This document shows, piece after piece, positions 33,166-39,447 of a stretch of DNA of 39,447 nt. Position 1 is the stretch's first letter. The number at the start of each line of letters is the position of its first letter. Under the pieces are notes generated by a model. It was not told the origin of the DNA and did not search any database. It was given only the letters and a program-made list of their open reading frames with translations. The stretch is taken from positions 1 through 39,447 of the forward strand of contig NZ_JABAIH010000028.1 in assembly GCF_012641395.1 (NCBI RefSeq). Reading direction: 5' to 3'. Origin of the DNA: Rhizobium sp. P32RR-XVIII (GTDB taxonomy: Bacteria > Pseudomonadota > Alphaproteobacteria > Rhizobiales > Rhizobiaceae). The translations under genes and the position numbers were made by a program.

Positions 33166-33853
33166 CGCACGCCAAGGGTCCGATACGGCGTCCTTCTTCC
33201 GGTAGATTGGTCATCGCGACAGCACCGGAGGATGTAGCTATGGGCAACGGCCATTTCGTCAATGGTCATAAATGCCGCTGCACGTGCGCTGAAGCCACGC
33301 CTGCACGGTAGTCTGTCGGCCCACGTCAGCCGCCATGCTGATTTAGCGGTCTCGAACTTGTCGAGCGCCAATAATACCTGGATCCTATGCCCGGCGCGCC
33401 GATCCATTGTACAAGGATCCATGTCGCTACACTTCCGGCCTGGCCACTTCGGCGCGAACGGGGGGTTGCTTCTCCAGGAGCGGTAATCGCGCAAGCGACC
33501 AATGCCTTTGATGCCACTATTAATTCGAAGAGCGCCGCCTCGGATCCTGCAACGCCCAATGCGAATGTGATGTCCATCGCGGCGAGCGGCTCATCCTCGG
33601 TGACCGGCAATCCGGCTCTTTGCAACAAGTCCTTTTTGCCGGCCTTTGCGGCTGGATCCGGCTCGAAGGAGCTCCTTTTCATAAAGCGCCCGTCTCGGAT
33701 GGGCCTCAAAAGTGATCTGTCGCACCAGACTTGGTTTCCAAGCTAGGCAATGAGACATTATGCTCGCGCATCGTAACTTGGCGGCACAGGCTACTCGAAA
33801 GGGGCAAAACGCAATATTCAGCAGGATGACTATTCTTGCCAACCGAGGACTGA
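33166..33853. other. Unresolved, probably degenerate region
   Basis: A minus-strand frame at about 33500-33709 contains LPVTEDEPLAAMDITFALGV and AALFELIVASKALVACAITA, hydrophobic pieces that may come from a decayed gene. No family, start or frame continuity can be supported. Confidence 0.3.
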
Positions 33854-34006
33854 TCATCGGGTTTCCGGGTAGGCGATGCTCGCCATCATAAGCGGCCCAC
33901 AGGATCTCATCATCATGAGGAAAGTACCCGCTACGACGAGAACCATTACACAGGTGAGCCACGCTATGGAAAGATAGGACTCACGAATACCTTGGCGACG
34001 TTTCAT
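33854..34006 (-). CDS. Small membrane protein (50 aa), paralogue of the one at 24878
   Basis: GGAGGCTGGGGA directly precedes the ATG at 34006. A basic N-terminus (MKRRQGIRES) is followed by a transmembrane helix (AWLTCVMVLVVAGTFLMMM) and the motif RSCGPLMMASIAYPE shared with the 59-residue protein at 24878-25057. It lacks that protein's polar tail and ends two residues after AYPE. Function unknown. Confidence 0.62.
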   Translation of the reverse strand: MKRRQGIRESYLSIAWLTCVMVLVVAGTFLMMMRSCGPLMMASIAYPETR

Positions 34007-34281
34007 TCCCCAGCCTCCCCCAAATAACGAGGGTTCCTAATAAAACCTTACACTCGTCATGGCGAAATCTGCCAGAGTTTATCAACAGATCGAAGCACTT
34101 TTGCGCGAGCACGCATTGCCGGCAACAGGCGCCGTGCCGTGGATAGGTCGCTCCACTCCCATGCGAACACCGTGACCGGCAGCACGCCTCTTCGCTCACT
34201 GGCGAAACAAGGTGACACCGCCACCGCCAGATGTCGCTCCGCCGCAAGCGTTCATGGTGGTTCTTCAGTAGCTGGAACGGT

Positions 34282-34470
34282 CTTGCACCTTGCCGTGGTT
34301 TTCGCCGACGCCAACAACGTCGCCGCCAAACAACTCCTGGCAGACACTTACGAGCAGTTGTGCAGTCTGAGTCGGAGCCATGGCGCAATTTCTACCTGAC
34401 CGGCGCGCGTGAGCTGCGTCGGGGCGTGACCGAGTTGCCGGTGCCGAACACCGCAAGTCCCGCCCGACAC
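34282..34470 (+). pseudogene. Alkyl/aryl-sulfatase fragment
   Basis: VVFADANNVAAKQLLADTYE-QL followed, after a frameshift near 34362, by WRNFYLTGARELRRGV. This matches the region between the metallo-beta-lactamase domain and the dimerisation domain of SdsA/YjcS-type alkyl sulfatases. About 60 residues only; the metal-binding domain is absent. 34007-34281 contains no supported gene. Confidence 0.65.
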
Positions 34471-35084
34471 TGCGACTGCAATCATCCAGCCAGTGCTCGC
34501 GGCTACGTATTCCTCAGTGAATTCAGCGAGTTGGTGTATGGAAATCGCGTGACTGGGCCAATTTCCAGCCTGAATAGCTTCGGTGCATAAGCGACCATGT
34601 CAGATAAGCGGATTCGGGTTTCACGTCGAAATGGTTGACATCCCTTCTCCGATCATCCCCAAAAAATGACCTTGAACGGTCCTTGCGCTGCAGCGCAGCC
34701 GGCTGCCGCGAACAGGGAGGATTCGGCTTGCCGACGACATCGTCTCATGCGATGGCATGTCGATCTGACCAGCAGGTCGAAAACTGCATTGCCGGACGCG
34801 GCCGAAATGATCAGGGCTCCGAGGATCTTGTTGGACCCGAAGGAAGAGAAAGAGAGTGTGTGGTGGAAAATCTTGACGGCCGACAGCACCTTAGCGAGCC
34901 TTACGCAAATCACGGCATAAGCGAGCAGGCAGCAAAGAAATTCGTCATCCTTTGGCGACGTCTCGCGCCTGGAGCCCGACATTATCCCCTACCTGAAAAA
35001 AATCGAACTGGTAAAGAATATAAGCTACGGGACGCCGCACCATCGGAATGATGGTGTGCCTAGCGACGACAAATAATACCGAGC
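34471..35084. other. Gap, no recognisable gene
   Basis: Short frames on both strands; a plus-strand tail near 34970-35075 reads LEPDIIPYLKKIELVKNISY, and a minus-strand frame near 34800 is weakly hydrophobic. Neither has a start or a family. Likely degenerate DNA downstream of hflC. Confidence 0.3.
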
Positions 35085-36104
35085 TCATGGAGCGGTATTC
35101 GAAGAGGACGCGACGCCTGCATCCGAGGGCTCTTCGGCTTGACCGGAGTGCATACCTTTCAGGAACTTGAAAACGTCACTATCCGTGGAAAGGACAAGCG
35201 TCGTGTTTTCGGAAATAATCGACTCGTAGGATTGCATAGTTCGCGTGAATTCGTAAAACGCGACTGACTCGGCGCTTTTGTTGTACGCTCTCGCATAGAT
35301 TGCGGCGGCGTTCGCATCGGCAAGTCCCCTGATCTCTTCGACTTGGCGATAGGCTTCGGACTGGATCTTGTTCAAGTCACGTACGCGGTTACCGCGAATT
35401 CGGGCAGCCTCGCCATTCCCCTCTGATAAGAAACGCTCCGCAATCTGGCGGCGCTCGCTGACCATTCGATCGTAGATTTTGGGTCGGACGCTTTCGTTAT
35501 AGTTGATTCGCTTAAATCGTATATCGAGCAGTTCGATACCAAACACGTGGACTTTCTCGGCAGCGGCGGCAAATATCTCATGCTCGACCATAGCGCGCCC
35601 CTTCTGGATTGGCACGAGCGACCCGATATCCTGCTCGCGTTCTGCTTCCGTCAGAAGAGCATCGCGCAGGGGAATGCGGCCTTTGGTGGTGCGAATGATC
35701 TCGATCAGCTCGTGCTTGGCGACCGCATTGCGGGTCTCACTACCGAAAATATCATCGAGGCGTGACTGGGCGCTGCGCTCGTCGCGGAGCCGCAAGAAGT
35801 ATTGGAGCGGGTCTGTGATCCGCCACCGGGCGAAAAGATCTACCGAGATGTAGAGCTTATCCTTGGTGGGCATGTCCGACGGGTTGCCATCCCACTCGAG
35901 AACCCGCTTATCAATCGGATTAACGACCTGGATGAAAGGAACCTTGAATTTGAGGCCGGCGCTCGTTACGGGCGCACCCACCGGCTTGCCGAACTGCGTG
36001 ATAATCGCCTGCTCGACTTCGCTCACGGTATAGAGCGAGCTCATCGCTACGTAGGTGCCAGCAACCAGAGCCGCCAGGATACCCATTTGAGCAGCCCTGT
36101 TCAT
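35085..36104 (-). CDS. hflC: HflC, membrane modulator of FtsH protease
   Basis: SPFH/Band 7 protein that forms a large membrane complex with HflK and controls the AAA+ protease FtsH. 339 aa: N-terminal membrane anchor (MGILAALVAGTYVAMSSLYT), then SEVEQAIITQFGKPV and FKVPFIQVVNPIDKRVLEWD, a central RITDPLQYFLRL, the coiled region ending in GEAARIRGNRVRDLNKIQSE, and the late ESVAFYEFTRTMQSYESI typical of HflC. Its ATG overlaps the hflK stop (ATGA), so the pair is translationally coupled. Not flanked by hfq/hflX as in gamma-proteobacteria; probably an extra accessory copy. Confidence 0.93.
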   Translation of the reverse strand: MNRAAQMGILAALVAGTYVAMSSLYTVSEVEQAIITQFGKPVGAPVTSAGLKFKVPFIQVVNPIDKRVLEWDGNPSDMPTKDKLYISVDLFARWRITDPLQYFLRLRDERSAQSRLDDIFGSETRNAVAKHELIEIIRTTKGRIPLRDALLTEAEREQDIGSLVPIQKGRAMVEHEIFAAAAEKVHVFGIELLDIRFKRINYNESVRPKIYDRMVSERRQIAERFLSEGNGEAARIRGNRVRDLNKIQSEAYRQVEEIRGLADANAAAIYARAYNKSAESVAFYEFTRTMQSYESIISENTTLVLSTDSDVFKFLKGMHSGQAEEPSDAGVASSSNTAP

Positions 36105-37165
36105 GGCTTTTTCTCCATTTGAGAGTCGAGATTCAGTAGCGGCAGAATGCTGCGTGTCTGCTCATCGACAATGATCTTAGAACGTAGTCCCGGCATGATC
36201 TTCTGCAGGGTCTCGATATAGATTCGGCGGCGCGTGACTTCCGGAGCGTTGCTATACTCGGCCAACAAAGCCGAAAACCGGGCGGCATCGCCCTCTGCTT
36301 CATTTACTCGCTTGAGACGATAGCCATCCGCCTCGCGGATGCGCTGATCCTTCTCTCCCTCAGCCAGCGGGATCACTCTGTTGTAATCGCGCCGTGCCTC
36401 GTTGATGAGTTTTTCCTTCTCCTGTTGGGCTTGGTTCACCTCATTGAACGATTCCTGCACTGGCTCGGGCGGATTGATATTCTTCAATTGCACCTGATCG
36501 ATGCTGATGCCCATGGCATATTTGGTCGAAAGCGCCTGCATCTTGGTCAACGCTTCAGACTCGATTTCCTGGCGGCCGATGGTGATCACCTCGTCCACCG
36601 TGCGATCGCCAACGACTTCCCGCATGACGGACTCGGAAACAGAGCGAAGGGTTCCACTCGGCTCGCGAACCTCGAAAAGGAACTTTACCGGATCCGAGAT
36701 GCGGTACTGCACGACCCATTCCACCAGTGCAGCATTCAGATCGCCAGTCACCATTTGGGTTTCTCGGGTTGCCTCCTGCAGCTGCGGGCTTTGATACGGA
36801 TCAGCGGCACCCGGGGTCGTGAAGCCGAATTCCTGCTTCAATTGCCGTTTGACGGGAACGATAGTTGCCGCGTCGATACCCATCGGCAGCTTTAAATGTA
36901 AGCCAGATGGAACGTCCTTGAGATACCTGCCGAACCGTTGCACGACTGCTACAGAATCGCTGGGTACAGTATAAAGGGCGGTCCAGGCCAGCAGCGCGAC
37001 GAGCGCGACTCCAGCAAGGATCATAACTCCGCGCGGGCTTCCGCCCGGCATAATCGGCTCAAGCCGATCCCGCGTCTGTCGAACAAAATCTTCGAAATTG
37101 GCCCTGTCCTCGGCCGGACGGCCCCAAGGGCCGCCCCGCCCGCCGTCACTATTTTGCGATGGCAT
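36101..37165 (-). CDS. hflK: HflK, membrane modulator of FtsH protease
   Basis: Partner of HflC, 354 aa. A Gly-rich polar N-terminus (SQNSDGGRGGPWGRPAED) is typical of HflK. One transmembrane helix (GVMILAGVALVALLAWTALY, about residues 46-65) is followed by VPSDSVAVVQRFGRYLKDVP and the SPFH domain with ALVEWVVQYRISDPVKFLFE. The C-terminal helix contains NPPEPVQESFNEVNQAQQEK. GGGAGGA lies about 9 nt before the ATG. A few family members sit on plasmids; a role in membrane-protein quality control under stress is the usual view. Confidence 0.93.
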   Translation of the reverse strand: MPSQNSDGGRGGPWGRPAEDRANFEDFVRQTRDRLEPIMPGGSPRGVMILAGVALVALLAWTALYTVPSDSVAVVQRFGRYLKDVPSGLHLKLPMGIDAATIVPVKRQLKQEFGFTTPGAADPYQSPQLQEATRETQMVTGDLNAALVEWVVQYRISDPVKFLFEVREPSGTLRSVSESVMREVVGDRTVDEVITIGRQEIESEALTKMQALSTKYAMGISIDQVQLKNINPPEPVQESFNEVNQAQQEKEKLINEARRDYNRVIPLAEGEKDQRIREADGYRLKRVNEAEGDAARFSALLAEYSNAPEVTRRRIYIETLQKIMPGLRSKIIVDEQTRSILPLLNLDSQMEKKP

Positions 37166-37518
37166 TGTGGTATCCTCCCTGCTTCCCTCCGCTTACTTGA
37201 GGCCACGGGGCGAACGCGGGTTCCGAGGTGGCATTCGCACATCAGTGCTGCATGGCCCGACGGCGTTCAGGTCGATGTAAACGGTCCGACGCTGTGCATA
37301 TGTCGAAGCCTATGTACGCCGTTCCAACGGTTAGTTGGAACACGCACCGAACTTCCGTACGGCTTGGTCATCGGCCACTGCGCGCCGTGAGGCTCGAGCC
37401 TGACTTGCTCGGGTCTTTGCCCGGCGTATCTCGCCTTTCACCGCCTTGACTAAACAAGGGCGACGTCCAACAGAAGACAACCAAATGCAAATGGCTATCG
37501 AGACGATTTAATTCAAGG
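37166..37518. other. Gap upstream of hflK, no supported gene
   Basis: Should hold the hflK promoter (reading leftward). Only overlapping short frames are visible and no product is recognised. Confidence 0.35.
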
Positions 37519-38115
37519 TTATTCCCAATGCTTAGCTCGACTTTGGACATTATGTGGCGAAGCAGGGCGCCTGCGCCAAGCGAGCTGCGCGGGTGGTGTT
37601 ATATGCATTTCGGGGTTGACGGCCGTTTCGATAAGGATCGTCGCTTCACAAAACCAGGCGAACGGCACCGACCAAGCGTCCGCGTGAGGTCGAGTTGCTT
37701 GGCTTCGAACATCACCCGCCCACACTGTCACGAGATTGTAGAGCCCCGGGAGCGACAGTGTTGTGCGCAGGATGGCGTTGTCATTCCACTGGCGCTGGGT
37801 TTCCATGCGAAGATGCGCACGAGTTTCGGCGAAGGTGACCTCCGACTGCCAGCGCCGAACGCAAAGGGCGATGATTTGGCTTGGTTCGAGGTCGGTATTG
37901 GTGCTCATGAACGCCTGCAGTTCGCGGCAGCCTGTCGGATCTCGAACCAGCACGCAGCGAATTGGCCTGGCGGGGTTCCATGGCGATACCACAAGCCAGT
38001 GCCTGACGTGGGGCATTTGTCGGTTTATCTGCCACACCATCTCTATGCCCAACTCACTGACGCGTGGTTTATGTGACAACACCCCCTTTCTGACTTTTCT
38101 TACAATCATCAGCAA
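37519..38115 (-). pseudogene. IS4-type transposase C-terminal fragment
   Basis: CVLVRDPTGCRELQAFMSTN, then RRWQSEVTFAETRAHLRMET-QRQWND and LRTTLSLPGLYNLVTVWA. This is the late part of a DDE transposase of the IS4/IS701 kind, in which the Glu of the TF-x-E segment is catalytic. The first catalytic Asp and most of the N-terminus are absent, and after VTVWA the frame departs from the family, so this is a remnant. Confidence 0.65.
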
Positions 38116-38293
38116 TCAAGTGCGCAATGGATATCACATCATGTTTACTGGAAGTTTGTTCTAATTGCCCCAATTCAACCACATTCCCTAAGCGGCGCAT
38201 CGTTATCACTCCTAGCGCGGCGGTGAAAAAGGAGACGGCTGAACACAATGAGCGGCCCTTTTTTGCTGGATGGGGAAGTGAAAGGACATAATC
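38116..38293. promoter_or_regulatory. Upstream region of the gene at 38294
   Basis: Contains GGATATCAC-atc-ATGTTTACT at 38129-38149, whose left half matches the operator motif but whose right half is degenerate. A promoter for 38294 must lie here. Site assignment is weak. Confidence 0.25.
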
Positions 38294-38707
38294 ATGTCTG
38301 ATACCGAAACATTCACAATACGTTGGAGGAACTACAAACCAACAAAGACACTTTGGGTCTGGTCGATGATTGGGGTTTCTGTGCTAACCATGGTACTTGG
38401 CTTTACAATGGGCGGCTGGACTACCGGGGGGCGCGCTTCCGTGATGGCAAGCAATGCTGCTAAACAAGCGACATCAGAGCTTGTCGCCTCTATGTGTGTT
38501 CAGAACTTCGTCACCGGGACAGACGCCGCCAAGAATCTTGCTGCCCTGAAGGAAACCTCTTCGTGGCAACGCAACGACTTTATAGAAAAAGGTGGGTGGA
38601 TGACGATTGCAGGCCTCGATGAAAAAGTCGATGGAGCTGCCGACCTCTGTGCCGAGACGCTTGCAGATATGAAAGAGTTGCCGGCAGCCACCGCCGAGGC
38701 CTTATGA
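38294..38707 (+). CDS. Small single-pass membrane protein (137 aa), paralogue of 26398
   Basis: Same length and layout as the protein at 26398: tail with KTLWVWSMIG, one transmembrane helix (SMIGVSVLTMVLGFTMGGWT), then a soluble domain with SELVASMCVQNFVTGTDAAK, SSWQRNDFIEKGGWMTIAGL and CAETLADMKELP. Both Cys are kept. AAAGGA about 7 nt before the ATG. Its DNA is less GC-rich than the 26398 copy, which suggests separate acquisition rather than recent duplication. Function unknown. It is flanked by transposase fragments on both sides. Confidence 0.72.
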   Translation: MSDTETFTIRWRNYKPTKTLWVWSMIGVSVLTMVLGFTMGGWTTGGRASVMASNAAKQATSELVASMCVQNFVTGTDAAKNLAALKETSSWQRNDFIEKGGWMTIAGLDEKVDGAADLCAETLADMKELPAATAEAL

Positions 38708-38897
38708 GATCGTGCCATAATCGGTGCACTCCAACGCAGATGCCGGACTATCAGCGCTGCGCTGTCTTCGAAGAGGACCGTGAAGACCTTTGATCCTCCG
38801 CAATTGCGGCCAAAAGACTGGACGCCTCCCGATGCGCGTCGAACTCGCGAAGCGCATCAGCCCAAGGGTGTCGTCGCCTTGATCTAAACAGAGTCCG

Positions 38898-38998
38898 GTG
38901 CGGACAGGTAGCAGATCGCTATGCGGTAGCCGATAAGGTGATATCGCGCCAGCTGTCACGGCAGCGACGCGGCGTTCTCGATGATCTGAGGCGCTGAG
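38898..38998 (+). repeat. ~100-bp direct repeat, copy 2
   Basis: Starts GTGCGGACAGGTAGC and contains GCCGATAAGGTGATATCGCG, matching 14274-14372 with scattered substitutions and a few 1-nt indels. Lies 39 nt before the IS6 remnant. 38708-38897 holds no supported gene. Confidence 0.7.
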
Positions 38999-39037
38999 TT
39001 GTCTGTGGCTTAACGGTTCGCGGATAGTGTGGCAAGG

Positions 39038-39309
39038 ATGAGTGAACCCACCGTCAGCGACAAGAATCACTGCTTTCCGCCGCAGATCATCGCCCATGCA
39101 GTCTGGCTCTATTTTAGGTTCCCTCTGAGCCTGCGGCTGGTTGTGGAGATGCTATTGGCGCGTGGAATTGTTGTCTCGTATGAAATGATCCGATGGGCCG
39201 CAAATTCGGTCCGGCCTACGCAAAGCGACTGCGCCGTAAGAAGCCCTTGCGAGGAGACATCTCGCACCTGAACGAGGTGGTGATTTCCATCGGCGCCCGA
39301 AAGTGTTGA
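39038..39309 (+). pseudogene. IS6-family transposase N-terminal fragment
   Basis: From the ATG: KNHCFPPQIIAHAVWLYFRF and LLARGIVVSYEMIR, the helix-turn-helix region of IS6 transposases. A frameshift near 39191 moves to KFGPAYAKRLRRKKPLRGDI, then SHLNEVVISIGARKC and a stop at 39307. The first catalytic Asp is present (DISHLNE) but the rest is missing, cut off where the IS110-type element begins. Confidence 0.78.
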
Positions 39310-39407
39310 TTTTCACGCGGTGACCTGATGTGGTGGACGGCCTCCGCTCCCGGCATCGCAATGTGCCAAAGTGTGGCTGTCGAAAGTCACATAAGGGAGA
39401 GCCGTCC
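39310..39407 (+). mobile_element. Noncoding left end of an IS110-family element
   Basis: About 100 nt lie between the broken IS6 gene and the IS110-type start codon. GGACGGCctccgCTCCC near 39336-39352 and GGGAGaGCCGTCC at 39395-39407 form a long-range inverted repeat with a loop of about 40 nt. In IS110 elements the noncoding end can encode a bridge RNA that guides recombination; whether this one does cannot be read directly. The exact element boundary is unclear. Confidence 0.45.
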
Positions 39408-39447
39408 ATGGAGAAGATTACCACAATTGGTCTGGATATCGCCAAGC
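39408..39447 (+). CDS. IS110-family transposase, 5' end only
   Basis: The 13 visible residues, MEKITTIGLDIAK, match the start of IS110/IS1111-type DEDD recombinases; the Asp in GLDIAK is the first catalytic residue. AAGGGAGAG about 8 nt upstream supports the start. The gene runs off the window end. Confidence 0.75.
   Translation, partial: MEKITTIGLDIAK

Noticed and set aside
38129..38149. Possible operator before 38294
   Set aside because: Right half ATGTTTACT shares only the first three positions plus one; kept as a note only.
1..39447. tRNA, rRNA or CRISPR loci
   Set aside because: No cloverleaf, conserved rRNA segment or regularly spaced repeat was seen on reading the sequence.

Overview
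The window looks like an accessory replicon (megaplasmid or plasmid-borne island) of an alphaproteobacterium of the Rhizobiales, close to Rhizobium, Sinorhizobium/Ensifer or Agrobacterium. The evidence is high GC, rhizobial-type proteins (an IalB-like secreted protein, a MauE-coupled glutaredoxin, HflKC), many very small membrane or secreted proteins, IS6-, IS5-, IS4- and IS110-type transposase remains, and many decayed genes. I see no rRNA, tRNA or CRISPR array.

Layout. 1-1540: small hypothetical genes and a coiled-coil ORF. 1723-3953: trehalose synthesis (otsB-otsA). 4010-12663: an ion-homeostasis block with Kup K+ uptake, a CPA1 Na+/H+ antiporter, a DUF2254 membrane protein, NhaA and a ClC chloride channel/exchanger, interspersed with tiny proteins. 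With trehalose this reads as an osmotic/pH/salt stress island. 12765-13799: a GFA-type zinc protein and two small overlapping genes. 13889-15958: mobile and degenerate DNA (IS6 remnant, broken coiled-coil ORF, HlyD remnant). 16319-20591: a LuxR-type regulator with a large helical-repeat N-terminus, then a fused alpha/beta-hydrolase-like and SAM methyltransferase protein. 20988-22685: three pseudogenes abutting end to end (metallophosphoesterase, MFS transporter, IS5 transposase). 23068-31246: a flavoprotein monooxygenase, a MarR regulator, many small membrane proteins, a lone receiver domain, a broken glutaredoxin-MauE fusion and an IalB-like protein. 31480-34470: a decayed cytochrome c/CtaG locus and other fragments. 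35085-37165: hflK-hflC. 37519-39447: an IS4-type fragment, a second copy of the 26398 small membrane protein, an IS6 fragment and the start of an IS110-family transposase.

The main discovery candidate is a repeated palindromic site, approximately ATRTCAY-nnn-RTGAYAY. I found it eight times: at 13241, 22754, 22913, 25833, 26361, 27678, 27996 and 30176. Most copies sit just upstream of a gene, including the marR gene itself and several tiny membrane-protein genes. I infer an autoregulated MarR regulon linking a flavoprotein, a glutaredoxin-MauE redox module and several uncharacterised micro-proteins. A second candidate is the hydrolase-methyltransferase fusion, whose hydrolase half lacks both the nucleophile Ser and the catalytic His. 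Three families of small proteins each occur twice in the window (4186/13539, 24878/33854, 26398/38294).
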